64,000 bases of DNA from a virus. How positions within the stretch are numbered: the first letter of the stretch is position 1; each line of letters opens with the position of its first letter. The notes below the pieces were generated by a model. It was not told the origin of the DNA and did no database searches. It worked only from the letters and a program-made list of their open reading frames with translations. Shown piece after piece: positions 8,871-17,460 of the stretch. The translations under genes were made by a program, and so were the position numbers. The stretch covers positions 1 through 64,000 of the IMG/VR virus record IMGVR_UViG_3300023184_000079. One strand, 5' to 3'.

Positions 8871-9743
8871 TTAGGTGTAGCCTCTTCCGCTGTAACGAGT
8901 GCGCATCGGAGCGGGAACAAGGCGACCAGCCTTGCTTGAAACAAGAAGTTTGCTGCTTCCGAATCCGAAGAACTGGCGCTTCCAGAGGGCGAGGACACGA
9001 CGGTAATCGGGTTCTTCAATCTTGAGCACAGTTGCCCAAGCCTCGGAATACCTCTTACGGTCTAAGAAGGCAACCGGTGATGACGTAACATCCGGCTGTT
9101 CTGTGTATGAACGAATCAGATGACGAAGCGTTGAGACAAGAAGAGCCTGAGACAGAAGAGCGCCGCCGGTATCGTCGCTTGGAAAACTTGTTTCAGTAAA
9201 ACTTGTAATCGGTTGTTGAACGTTGATATCTAATAACGCTTCAGGGAGCAACGTTCGGATCTTTGATTTGTCAAATCTTGCAAGCGTCATGTCTCTGAGC
9301 CACGGGCCGCCGATTTCGGAATCAAAACAATCCTCAATCTTGCGCCATGTAAGATCGATCCAAGGATCAAATGGTCCAGTAGATATGGCCTCAAACGGGT
9401 CAACAACATCAAAGTCAACAATCACAGACTTCTTGCGCCCGTCGTTTAATTGGAACTGAGCAATCGATAGATACTCGCCCGGTTCTGTTATTGCTGCAGA
9501 CGGAACAAGGTACTCTGCTGATCCGTCACCTGTGATTGTTCCTTGCGCTCCGCTTATGCTTGGGGTGTCTGTGGGATCCGAAGGGCGCTTTACCGTGAAC
9601 AAAACCTGATTTATATTTACAAAAGAGACTAGGTTCTGATCATCGTTTTCATAGAGAAATGCATACAGAGTCGCGGTGTCGCCGACGAATACGCGCTTTT
9701 GTCGCTCATAGCCGAAGGAGGCATCATTGAATCCGAAAGACAT
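8871..9743 (-). CDS. Putative head-tail connector protein
   Basis: A 290-residue protein. Residues 1-115 look like an Ig-like beta domain (FVGDTATLYAFLYEND). The rest is helical, with a pattern (DLTWRKIEDCFDSEIGGPWL) reminiscent of connector proteins that sit below the portal. It is the first gene after the terminator at 9776-9801 and heads the neck-sheath-tube series. Function is inferred from position and length. Confidence 0.45.
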   Translation of the reverse strand: MSFGFNDASFGYERQKRVFVGDTATLYAFLYENDDQNLVSFVNINQVLFTVKRPSDPTDTPSISGAQGTITGDGSAEYLVPSAAITEPGEYLSIAQFQLNDGRKKSVIVDFDVVDPFEAISTGPFDPWIDLTWRKIEDCFDSEIGGPWLRDMTLARFDKSKIRTLLPEALLDINVQQPITSFTETSFPSDDTGGALLSQALLVSTLRHLIRSYTEQPDVTSSPVAFLDRKRYSEAWATVLKIEEPDYRRVLALWKRQFFGFGSSKLLVSSKAGRLVPAPMRTRYSGRGYT

Positions 9744-9775
9744 ATCACTAATTATGTACTGGAAAAGGCATAAAA

Positions 9776-9801
9776 GAAACCCGGCTTTTACACCGGGTTT
9801 C
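9776..9801 (-). terminator. Rho-independent terminator
   Basis: A 9-bp stem GAAACCCGG / CCGGGTTTC, loop 8, then TTTT on the minus strand. It separates the small gene at 9833-10333 from the neck and tail genes. Confidence 0.85.
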
Positions 9802-9832
9802 TATTACCTATTCAGTTTTTTAGATATTAGAC

Positions 9833-10333
9833 CTAGTTTGCCTTTTCAATGCCCGTAAACTTGGGCATAGGAGGCTCTACAGGGGGCATAGAGCCCTCTC
9901 CCTCGTTTGGAAGGGGATTGTCCTGCGTACCCACCGCTTGGCTTCTGCGCGGCCCTACGTCCTTTAGACGGACGATATTGCCCTTGGCGTCGATCCCACC
10001 GACCGGATGACTCATGTCTTCGGTGTTTTGAATACCACCTGTGGTCAGTGTTTGCCCTAGAGGACCAAGAAATTCTCCCTTTTCAAGCATGGTCTGCGTC
10101 GCAGGAGCGTCATATGTGATCTTCTTTGCCTCTACGGCGCTGATGACCTCAAACGATCTGCCAACATTCTGATTGAATGAGAGATGTTCAGTTAGATCAC
10201 CGGGGATCTCAACGGTATCTCCCGATGTACCACGACGCGCTAACTGTAAGTGATACGGATCCTTCTTGGAACCGAAACGCAGATTTAGCGGCATGGAATG
10301 AAGATTACGGATAATCTTTCTCGCTTTAGCCAT
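9833..10333 (-). CDS. Small virion-region protein, unknown
   Basis: A 166-residue protein with a basic N-terminus (MAKARKIIRNLHSMPLNLRF) and a Pro/Gly-rich, probably disordered C-terminus. GGAGGC precedes ATG 10333. It has its own strong promoter and a terminator behind it, so it is probably a single-gene unit made in quantity. That and its place after the capsid genes would fit a capsid accessory or neck protein, but no family is recognised. Confidence 0.5.
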   Translation of the reverse strand: MAKARKIIRNLHSMPLNLRFGSKKDPYHLQLARRGTSGDTVEIPGDLTEHLSFNQNVGRSFEVISAVEAKKITYDAPATQTMLEKGEFLGPLGQTLTTGGIQNTEDMSHPVGGIDAKGNIVRLKDVGPRRSQAVGTQDNPLPNEGEGSMPPVEPPMPKFTGIEKAN

Positions 10334-10388
10334 GATGCCTCCAACTGGATAACTGCCCTAAGATCATTCTTAGGAGCATGGCTTACCT

Positions 10389-10417
10389 ATTATACTATAG
10401 TTTGTTATAAATTACAA
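10389..10417 (-). promoter_or_regulatory. Strong promoter for gene 9833-10333
   Basis: -35 TTGTAA (10412-10417), 17-bp spacer, consensus -10 TATAAT (10389-10394) on the minus strand. It overlaps the 3' end of the preceding signature-bearing gene. A 6-bp hairpin (CCTAAG/CTTAGG, near 10363-10380) lies in the leader. Confidence 0.65.
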
Positions 10418-11385
10418 GCGGCAAATGCTATTTTAGAAATTGCTCTCGCAAGCCATTGTGGTGCTTTTTTCCATTGCTGGCCGCCCCCATATTCTCCCTC
10501 GTAGACCTGCTCAGGAGTAGTGTTAGAGAGAAACTCATTGATATAGTCTTTGTACTCTTCGGCTTCAATTTGAACCGCTTGTTCGCGGTCAAAGGCCCTT
10601 GCGTCATAACATAGGTACATATCACTAAGATCACGCCCGCCCATACGGAGGGCCGCTAGAGGCTTCTCAGTGTCGCTAACAAGCACAAACACTCCGGGAT
10701 GGCCCATATAACCGATGCCCTTTGGCGGGGGGCTATGGCGAATGCAATTGCCAAGTTCTTTCCCAGCCCGCCTATAGTCGTCGTCATTTGTTAGGCGGAT
10801 CATTTTCCAGCCGTTTTGATATTCATAAACAGGATTGAATTCGACCCAACGTGCACTGCCGATATAGCGAGAATTCTCCTGCACCCATGACGAAACATCT
10901 TCAACAGTCATGCCATCGATGTTTGGACGAGCAACCTGCTGAGGCATATTTTTAAGAATTATGGCGGCATTTTCAGTAACTGTGAGTAGCGATTCAGCGC
11001 GAGCATTCACTTCCGCAAGAGATTGCGGAATTCGTGCAGGATCAATCTCGGGAGGATTTGCCATATCAACAGGTCCAAGTTCGTTCATGTATTGGCGAGC
11101 CTGCTGCATTTCGTAATTGTTTGGGTCGTTCATCATTTGCTCAAACGATTGCAATATCTGCGTCATGTTACGAGTGAACCAACTGAAAAGTCTCCAAGAG
11201 GTTGGCTCGGCAGCGGCGAGAGTTTCCATACCCGTTTGAAGTGCATTCTTAATTGGCGGAGACAGCGCCTGAGCGCGGTTACTAGACATAATCTCTTGAA
11301 TAGCGGCTTGTGCGCGTTCCTCATCGTTTGCCATGAGGAGGAAAGACGAGAGCATTTCGACTCTTGTTTCAATTCTAAAAGCCAC
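10405..11385 (-). CDS. Signature-tagged PcfJ-like protein
   Basis: A 326-residue protein starting at GTG 11385 with the shared N-terminal signature MAFRIETRVEML. Residues about 20-180 are helical. The C-terminal part carries a PcfJ-like core: an 'ELGNCI' cysteine motif near residue 210, then 'FVLVSDTEKPLAALRM' and a helical end. Similar motifs occur in the genes at 58023 and 28143. PcfJ-like domains are found in plasmid and phage proteins; their biochemical role is unclear. The gene overlaps the previous tagged gene by 11 bases (GTGGCTTTTAG) and lies between capsid and neck genes, consistent with packaging into the virion (inference). Confidence 0.7.
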   Translation of the reverse strand: MAFRIETRVEMLSSFLLMANDEERAQAAIQEIMSSNRAQALSPPIKNALQTGMETLAAAEPTSWRLFSWFTRNMTQILQSFEQMMNDPNNYEMQQARQYMNELGPVDMANPPEIDPARIPQSLAEVNARAESLLTVTENAAIILKNMPQQVARPNIDGMTVEDVSSWVQENSRYIGSARWVEFNPVYEYQNGWKMIRLTNDDDYRRAGKELGNCIRHSPPPKGIGYMGHPGVFVLVSDTEKPLAALRMGGRDLSDMYLCYDARAFDREQAVQIEAEEYKDYINEFLSNTTPEQVYEGEYGGGQQWKKAPQWLARAISKIAFAACNL

Positions 11386-11950
11386 GATACTTCCGATACG
11401 TTGCTGTCTTAAAAGAAAAACGAAATTGAAAATGATTTATATATTGTAAAGCCTCGCCAAGTGTAGAAAAAGAACCCGCCCTTCCAGAATTTTCCAAATA
11501 ATAATGTCCCGGATTGGGCCTTACAGGTTCAGGATCCTTGTAATCTCTCCAATATGGCCAAGTTTTTCTAGAACCGGGCGTTCTTGTAAAGTAATTTAAT
11601 AATTTTAAACTAAATTGATTTGGACCGGGAATTCCACTATCAGATATGTAATTTTCGTGAGAGCGTCCTTGCGGCGTGTTGCCATTGTAAGGAATGAATG
11701 CAACCTTTTCTGTCGGCCCCAATTTTGGTGGAAGAAGTTTGGTTTTTGCGGGAACAAGATCCCAAGGATTATTAGTCCAAGGACCTATATTTTCCGCAGT
11801 TATTTCATAGAGGTTATGCTTTTCATAATCCTCTGAAGAGCGAATGGGATAGGTATTCGCAGATTGCTGTTGATAGGCAATTTTTTCTTGTTCAGCAGAA
11901 AACTTATACCATTCTAAACGCTCTGCTGCTGTCTCAATACGAAAGGCCAT
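11375..11950 (-). CDS. Signature-tagged protein, unknown body
   Basis: A 191-residue protein with N-terminus MAFRIETAAERLEWYKFSAE, a hybrid between the 'IETR..ML' and 'FETANERW' versions of the shared signature. The remaining residues are Pro/Asn/Tyr-rich without a recognised fold. ATG 11950 is chosen because the signature begins there; the upstream in-frame extension runs back through the terminator. It is the first gene after the capsid terminator. Confidence 0.7.
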   Translation of the reverse strand: MAFRIETAAERLEWYKFSAEQEKIAYQQQSANTYPIRSSEDYEKHNLYEITAENIGPWTNNPWDLVPAKTKLLPPKLGPTEKVAFIPYNGNTPQGRSHENYISDSGIPGPNQFSLKLLNYFTRTPGSRKTWPYWRDYKDPEPVRPNPGHYYLENSGRAGSFSTLGEALQYINHFQFRFSFKTATYRKYRGF

Positions 11951-11986
11951 TACACTTATTACTTTAGAGTTGTAGACCAAAAAGAA

Positions 11987-12012
11987 AGAGCCGCCCCCGA
12001 AGGGACGGCTCT
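11987..12012 (-). terminator. Terminator after the major capsid gene
   Basis: Stem AGAGCCG/CGGCTCT with a 12-nt loop followed by TTCTTTTT on the minus strand. The 42-bp segment 11973-12014 is repeated exactly at 35703-35744. Both copies stand just upstream of a run of signature-tagged genes. Confidence 0.85.
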
Positions 12013-12038
12013 GACTTTCAATCTGATCTTTACTCTGA

Positions 12039-13109
12039 TTACGAGTAGAGACCGCGATCTTCGATGCTCGTACCCGGAGCACCATCGGTCTTGGGAGAAG
12101 CAGTGTACGAGTCGGACTTAACGACACGGGCGAGGCCGCGAGCGTTAAGCACGAGCATGCCCACGAGTTCGTCCATGACGAAGCCCTTGTAGAACTGCTC
12201 AACCTGATGGTTCTCTTCAACGTCAAGGCTGTACATGACGGGGAAGACGCCGACGTAGTTCGGCTCTGCGGCGAGGAAGATCTCGCCCTGTGGAACGATA
12301 ACCGACTTCATGAGTTCAAACTCACCGAACTGTGTGATGGCTTCGCCACCAACAGTCTTGTCCTTGAAGGCCCAACCGGTGACGTTGACATCCCATGTGT
12401 AGAGGTCACGCATGTCCTGCGGATGCATGAGCATGCGCTTGGCCTCTAGTTGTTCAATCTCAATCATCGAAACGGCAGAGTAGAAATCAACCGGCTCAAG
12501 CGGCGAACCAGCACCGACGAGAACGGTCTTCTCTGTGGAATGACCACCCGGACCGGCAGAGAGGCCAGTCGCGTAGCCACCGACGGGAGTTGTGCCGTTA
12601 GCGCCCTGCGAGACGATAGCAGACTCTAGGAGTAGGATAAGACGAGAGTCTTCCTGCTTCTGGATGGCCTGACGCGATTCGTCCTGTGCGTATTCAATTG
12701 CATTCACGCGGAGGTAATAGAGATCCTCTTTGCGGATGCGTGGGAATGCTGCGATGCGGAACAGTTGTGGGAAGGCCTGCTTGCCTTCAAACACCTGCAC
12801 CTTGACCTCGGCGTCAGTCTGATTCAAGACATACGCTTGACCAAGATCGTCAAGAATATCGTATGGCATGAGCGGACCGCGCTCTAGTGTGTCTTCGATG
12901 AGAACATTACGAGTAATGCCTTCGTAACGAAGACGAATCTGGATCGGACCGATCATACCCTGACCAATGCGCTGCATTGCATTGCTCTTGTCGGCTAGGA
13001 TCTGGGCGAGACGTTCCTTCTTTTGCGCTTGTGAGAGTTTGGGCAGATTTGCGAGTTTCTGCTCATACTCAGAACTAGCGACTGCTTTTCTGGCTGTTAC
13101 TAGGCTCAT
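12039..13109 (-). CDS. Major capsid protein
   Basis: A 356-residue protein downstream of the protease/scaffold and a small head protein, in the position, size range and composition of an HK97-fold capsid subunit. It has a helical basic N-terminus (possible delta-like arm, residues 1-60), a strand-rich E-loop/P-domain region with 'RIRKEDLYYLRVNAIEYAQD', and a long C-terminal A-domain. It ends transcription at a strong terminator, as expected for a highly expressed gene. The AGGAAT upstream of ATG 13109 is a reasonable SD. Assignment rests on context plus overall pattern. Confidence 0.78.
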   Translation of the reverse strand: MSLVTARKAVASSEYEQKLANLPKLSQAQKKERLAQILADKSNAMQRIGQGMIGPIQIRLRYEGITRNVLIEDTLERGPLMPYDILDDLGQAYVLNQTDAEVKVQVFEGKQAFPQLFRIAAFPRIRKEDLYYLRVNAIEYAQDESRQAIQKQEDSRLILLLESAIVSQGANGTTPVGGYATGLSAGPGGHSTEKTVLVGAGSPLEPVDFYSAVSMIEIEQLEAKRMLMHPQDMRDLYTWDVNVTGWAFKDKTVGGEAITQFGEFELMKSVIVPQGEIFLAAEPNYVGVFPVMYSLDVEENHQVEQFYKGFVMDELVGMLVLNARGLARVVKSDSYTASPKTDGAPGTSIEDRGLYS

Positions 13110-13134
13110 AGTTAATTATATTCCTGTTCTTATA

Positions 13135-13716
13135 TTAGACGAGTAGTTCGATGATGATAGCCTTGTCGGAAACTCGGCTAACTAGACGTGCTGTGGAGTT
13201 GTGCCAGTCCATACCGGGACGAGCGCTGTTATCAAAGTAAAGACGACCAGTTGTTTCATCACCGGTCAAGTAGATCTCGTTCGACGCTGTGCCGTCTTCG
13301 TTTGCCGCTTCAGCAGCAAGATCAGTGTCGTCGAACACTGGGGCGAGGACCTCAAAGACGCCACCGACGCCGCGCCAAATGCCGACCTCGGAACGATCAC
13401 CGAGTTCGTCTAGTTCGCCACCAATGAAGTTAGCGAAGAGACCAAATGGACGACGAGCACCTTCGTTGACAGAATCGTCGTCTATGTACTGATTCGAGTT
13501 CTGCGGACGAACGTTTTCACCGACAGTCTTTAGAGCGATCATACCGGGCCAAATTGCAGCCTTGCCAGCCTCTGCCGAAATATCGAAGGGGTTGGTTAGG
13601 CTACGATCTACGCTGGCATCAAGAGTTGCAGCGTAGGGGTAAGCCTGAGTTTGCGCGTATAGAGCGCGGAGTGTGCGGCGCTTGTTTACGTTTGCTAGTT
13701 TCTGTAGTCTTAGCAT
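13135..13716 (-). CDS. Small head protein, possible capsid decoration
   Basis: A 193-residue acidic protein, strand-rich in its C-terminal two thirds (GIWRGVGGVFEVLAPVFDD). It sits between protease/scaffold and capsid genes, where many phages encode a decoration or minor head protein. The N-terminus is basic (MLRLQKLANVNKRRTLR). AGGAG lies about 12 nt before ATG 13716. No specific family recognised. Confidence 0.5.
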   Translation of the reverse strand: MLRLQKLANVNKRRTLRALYAQTQAYPYAATLDASVDRSLTNPFDISAEAGKAAIWPGMIALKTVGENVRPQNSNQYIDDDSVNEGARRPFGLFANFIGGELDELGDRSEVGIWRGVGGVFEVLAPVFDDTDLAAEAANEDGTASNEIYLTGDETTGRLYFDNSARPGMDWHNSTARLVSRVSDKAIIIELLV

Positions 13717-13761
13717 GTTGGTTTATTTCTCCTAGTTTTCACTAATTAATTTTGAGATGTG

Positions 13762-15021
13762 TTAAGAAAATAGTGCCGAGTCTTCAATTTCGGTCGAATT
13801 CGGTTCTGTATGTGAATGTAGAATCCCGGCAGTCTTTAGCGACGGCACACGACCTGCGACCTTTTTGGACACGGGCTTATTGAGACCCGCCTTCTTAACG
13901 CTAGCGAGGGTCTCTTCACGGACATGTAATTGCTCCGGCGACTCATCTTCAAGATCAGCCGCGCGGTCGAACTTTTCTTCCTCTGGAATCATGCCCAGAG
14001 AAACCTCTGTCTCAGCAATCTTGAGGGCGCTGAAGATGTGAGCCTTCATGTTACCTCTTGACATTGCCTGACCCATGGGGCCACCGACCTGATTACCATT
14101 GCCGTCTGTGGTGACGGGTTGCCCGACATGCATCGGATCGGATCGGAATGTTTGAGTATCGGGACCGACCTCTTCACGAAGAGGAGCCGCAACATCGACC
14201 TGAAGGGCGGCGTTTTCAGCATTAAAATACTCAACGGACTTCTTACGACGACGAGCCTGACGACCCGTATCATAACCCGGTTCACGACCCGGCATACTGG
14301 GCATGTCTTCTTCCATACCAAATTCTTCTTCCATGCCCATCTCTGGCTCGCCCATTCCGGGTTCGCCTGCTTCTTCTTCCGAAATCTTCTCTTCGGCAAG
14401 ATCAAGAAGTTGCTCACCATCAAGGTTTTCAATAAAATCGGCCGCTTCGTCACCTAGTTCACGACGAATTAGTTCAATAATATCTTCGCCTTCTTCGTGC
14501 ATAACATCTTCGTGCATCTCGTGATCGCTATCAGCAAAACTGCCGATATCGCCAGACATATCGTCTTCCATGGGATCCATGGGGTCAACATCGCCGTAGG
14601 CTGCTTCTTTATCCTTCTTCTTATTTCTCATGAATGCAGGTAGTCCCTTCTTTTTCTTTTTTTCTTTGCCGTCAGCCTTCTCTTCGGCTTCAGAATCCTC
14701 TTCATCGTTCTTCTTTGACGCAGCAACGCCAATAGGACCTTGACCGGCGGAACCGACCTCAGAAGAGACAGGATTTTCCTGATTCTTGTTTGGGAAAGTT
14801 TTTGTACCCGGTGCGACCATGTCGCTTCCGGGATTTCGGATAAGGGCTTCTTGTTGCGTGTGCTTCTCAGCATCGCCAGTCATTTCGCCACCTACGGCTT
14901 CTAGATCCGCCTCATGCTCCTCAGAATCATTCCAAGCAGGCTCGGCAGCAGTTTTAGTTGCTGCAAGGTATTGAGTTAACTGTTCAAGAGCCTTGTCAAG
15001 TTTTGTTTCTTGATGAGACAT
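13762..15021 (-). CDS. Internal in-frame start: separate scaffolding protein
   Basis: Inside the protease/scaffold gene an in-frame ATG (residue 426, MSHQETKLDKALEQLTQY) is preceded by AAGGAAA at about 8 nt, a good ribosome site. It begins exactly where the acidic helical scaffold part starts. The product would be a 419-residue scaffold lacking the protease, as with Nu3 inside lambda C. The site is seen; use is inferred. Confidence 0.45.
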   Translation of the reverse strand: MSHQETKLDKALEQLTQYLAATKTAAEPAWNDSEEHEADLEAVGGEMTGDAEKHTQQEALIRNPGSDMVAPGTKTFPNKNQENPVSSEVGSAGQGPIGVAASKKNDEEDSEAEEKADGKEKKKKKGLPAFMRNKKKDKEAAYGDVDPMDPMEDDMSGDIGSFADSDHEMHEDVMHEEGEDIIELIRRELGDEAADFIENLDGEQLLDLAEEKISEEEAGEPGMGEPEMGMEEEFGMEEDMPSMPGREPGYDTGRQARRRKKSVEYFNAENAALQVDVAAPLREEVGPDTQTFRSDPMHVGQPVTTDGNGNQVGGPMGQAMSRGNMKAHIFSALKIAETEVSLGMIPEEEKFDRAADLEDESPEQLHVREETLASVKKAGLNKPVSKKVAGRVPSLKTAGILHSHTEPNSTEIEDSALFS

Positions 15022-16296
15022 AAAGTTAATTTCCTTGTTGTTCTTCGATTCGACAGGTTTCTGTGATTTCGATACTGGTTTTGGATTTACAACTTTGTCA
15101 GAAGTAATCCGATTTGGTGGTAGGATCGGTTTTTCAATCCTTGTTAAAAGACCACCGTTTTTAACAATAGTCCACTCACTATTTATATTTGCTGTATCTT
15201 TGTTTTTTACAGTAGACTGCAGATTTAGCGAGGGGGGACCGGCAGGGCCGGGTCGGGATTCAAACGGCGCTGGAAGTCCCGGCGCTGGAGGACCAGCGGC
15301 TGACGGAGGTGTTGTTCCCGGCATGTCAAGGTCGCCTTGACGTTCTTGGATATTCTCTTGTGCCGCTTCGATATCTGGATCGGCAAGGCTTTCCGGTGGC
15401 TGATGATCATCAAGGAGAGATTCTTCTGGCTGCTCGTAACCACAGACTTGGCACTTGCCGTCTTCCATAGTGTTACCACAGAGATCGCAAACTTTCTCTT
15501 GACGGAGAGTGTTGACGTGGTCGGGGGAGCGCTCAAGATCTGCCTGCGGCTTGTCGGCCTGCTTTTTTGCAGCCTGTTTCTTCACTTTGGATATCCTATC
15601 TAGAACTAGAGCCGTTTCATCAGCGGGATCAAAGACGTAAGAAATTTCAAAGAATCCAATGTCGTAACAATCTTCGTAAGAACGGCGACTTGTGCGCTCT
15701 CCTGTGCTAGAAACAAAATCAAATTCCGCGCCCTTGCTGTGAACATGATCGCAGTATTCGTCAGTCGATGTCGCCCAGTTGTCGCAGATGTTGCACTGAG
15801 TGCGCTCAACGTTCGCGCCCATTGAAACCGAATCGATGTCGCCAGAGATGATAGCCTTCGCAAGTTTTGGGAACTGGCGGGCGTCAGTCTCTAGAAGAAG
15901 TTCAATCCATGTCGGAGGCTTGTGATTGTCAGGTGCAAAAGCGTAATAAGGATCAAGAGCCGAAGCCTTCTTGAGGTCGTCTTCAACGTGCAGACGGGCG
16001 TCAATGATGACGCCACGGGCACGGCTTGGGTCCGTATTGTTATGGTCAACAAAGATTGGCTTACCAACGAACGTACGATACGCCTTAGACAGTTCTTCAG
16101 CAGGCCATCCATCATGGTTCTTGTTAACACGACTGGAGATGGCTCGCACCTTGGTGTAGATGTAGCCGTCTTGCAGACGATAGTTGTGCTCGTTGTCTTT
16201 GCCGATAGAGGCAAACTTGTTTAGTTTGGCACCAGCAACACGATGAGAACTGGATCGAACGTCTAGAATTTCTGCTTTTGCGAATTTAGTAAACAT
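13762..16296 (-). CDS. Prohead protease fused to scaffolding protein
   Basis: An 844-residue protein. Residues 1-240 are a prohead protease: His in 'FVDHNN' (H85) and Ser in 'GDIDSVSMGANVE' (S156/S158) match the His/Ser motifs of phage maturation proteases, and a Cys/His cluster follows (C168, C171, C182, H184). A zinc ribbon (CDLCG ... CQVCG) lies near residues 262-280. Residues from about 426 are very acidic, helical and Lys/Glu-rich, typical of a scaffold core. It would assemble the prohead and cleave head proteins during maturation. It is the natural candidate to process signature-tagged cargo if that is packaged. 'DPMDP' near residue 570 recurs in tagged proteins. Confidence 0.85.
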   Translation of the reverse strand: MFTKFAKAEILDVRSSSHRVAGAKLNKFASIGKDNEHNYRLQDGYIYTKVRAISSRVNKNHDGWPAEELSKAYRTFVGKPIFVDHNNTDPSRARGVIIDARLHVEDDLKKASALDPYYAFAPDNHKPPTWIELLLETDARQFPKLAKAIISGDIDSVSMGANVERTQCNICDNWATSTDEYCDHVHSKGAEFDFVSSTGERTSRRSYEDCYDIGFFEISYVFDPADETALVLDRISKVKKQAAKKQADKPQADLERSPDHVNTLRQEKVCDLCGNTMEDGKCQVCGYEQPEESLLDDHQPPESLADPDIEAAQENIQERQGDLDMPGTTPPSAAGPPAPGLPAPFESRPGPAGPPSLNLQSTVKNKDTANINSEWTIVKNGGLLTRIEKPILPPNRITSDKVVNPKPVSKSQKPVESKNNKEINFMSHQETKLDKALEQLTQYLAATKTAAEPAWNDSEEHEADLEAVGGEMTGDAEKHTQQEALIRNPGSDMVAPGTKTFPNKNQENPVSSEVGSAGQGPIGVAASKKNDEEDSEAEEKADGKEKKKKKGLPAFMRNKKKDKEAAYGDVDPMDPMEDDMSGDIGSFADSDHEMHEDVMHEEGEDIIELIRRELGDEAADFIENLDGEQLLDLAEEKISEEEAGEPGMGEPEMGMEEEFGMEEDMPSMPGREPGYDTGRQARRRKKSVEYFNAENAALQVDVAAPLREEVGPDTQTFRSDPMHVGQPVTTDGNGNQVGGPMGQAMSRGNMKAHIFSALKIAETEVSLGMIPEEEKFDRAADLEDESPEQLHVREETLASVKKAGLNKPVSKKVAGRVPSLKTAGILHSHTEPNSTEIEDSALFS

Positions 16297-17447
16297 TAGT
16301 TTTCGACAATACCGCTTCCATCACAATCGCCACATTCCATTTGATCATCGGCCTCGGGATGGTCGCTATTATAGTAGCCCTTACCATCACATTCGGGACA
16401 AATTTTGTATAAAGAATTTAATTTTTCCTGTTGCTCGGGACTAATCCTCTTGCGGGGAGATAGCGGTCGATCAGCCCTCCCGGCTCCGCGCTTGCGAAGG
16501 AAGGCTAGGCGCTTTCTCTTGGCTTCTGCAACTAGGTTGGCTGCGGTATCAACAGCATTCATAGCCTTGCTCATGCCATCCTTATGACAATCGCAATCGC
16601 AGGAACCATCCTTGCAACACTGACACTCGTCATTTGCGCGCTTAACAAGAATTGCTGAGTAGACAGAACCTGTCTTTGCAAAACGAGAAATCTTGTATTC
16701 TTTGCCAAACTCCCGAATAAGTTCAAGACGTGCGCGCTTTTGAGATACATCGGCATTACGCTTAACAATAAGGGAGCGCGCACTTTTGCGCTTTCGTTCA
16801 TTTTTGCATTTGTCACAACTATTGCAAAGAGGCGTTCCTAGATTGCGCTCACCATTGTTCCAAGCGGCGCATCCTCGCGGACGACGGCCCTTATTAAACA
16901 AGGGCTCTTTATTGTAAATGGGTTCCTCAATATCAATATCTTCTCGTTCTTGTCTAGCCATTGAATTCTTGCGAGCAGAATCACATTTTTTGCAAGAGCC
17001 GGGAGCGCATGGCTTGGTGCCCTGTACGCGCTTATAGCCGTCCCAGCATTGGCAATTCTTGTTAGCCATCGGCTGCATTGGAACGGGATTCTTAACCGGA
17101 GGGCGTTGCGCAAGAAGGCTTTTTTCGGGACCTTTGTCAATTGTCTTATGAACTTCCTCATCCTTTTCGATGAGTTTTTTGATCATTTCAATGATCTTGT
17201 CTAGTTTGTCTTCTTCGCCTTCTTCGTGAAATTCGCTTTCGGTGACGATATCATCATCATCCATTGCTTCTTCAACCTCATCAAACTCGGCAATGCGAAG
17301 AGTCGCAACAAAGTAATCTCCGTCCATACCAGCCGATTTGACGCGGCGAAAAGAAAGGATTTCGGAGTGTGGGTATTCTATAACCAACTGGCTCAAAGCC
17401 TTTTGGCTTGTGATGTTGGCGGGTCTTTTAACAATTGTCTGTTTCAT
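16296..17447 (-). CDS. Zinc-rich protein before the prohead protease, unknown
   Basis: A 383-residue protein with at least four cysteine clusters: CQCWDG...CAPGSCKKC (about 130-155), CAAW...CNSCDKC (190-215), CQCCKDGSCDCDCHKD (275-290) and a DnaJ-type pair CPECDGKGYY...CGDCDGSG (350-380). An acidic stretch near residues 55-100 and several basic linkers separate them. Its stop overlaps the protease ATG (TAATG), so both are translated together. It may be a head-assembly or packaged protein; the family is not recognised. Confidence 0.5.
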   Translation of the reverse strand: MKQTIVKRPANITSQKALSQLVIEYPHSEILSFRRVKSAGMDGDYFVATLRIAEFDEVEEAMDDDDIVTESEFHEEGEEDKLDKIIEMIKKLIEKDEEVHKTIDKGPEKSLLAQRPPVKNPVPMQPMANKNCQCWDGYKRVQGTKPCAPGSCKKCDSARKNSMARQEREDIDIEEPIYNKEPLFNKGRRPRGCAAWNNGERNLGTPLCNSCDKCKNERKRKSARSLIVKRNADVSQKRARLELIREFGKEYKISRFAKTGSVYSAILVKRANDECQCCKDGSCDCDCHKDGMSKAMNAVDTAANLVAEAKRKRLAFLRKRGAGRADRPLSPRKRISPEQQEKLNSLYKICPECDGKGYYNSDHPEADDQMECGDCDGSGIVEN

Positions 17448-17460
17448 AATGTAGCCTCTA

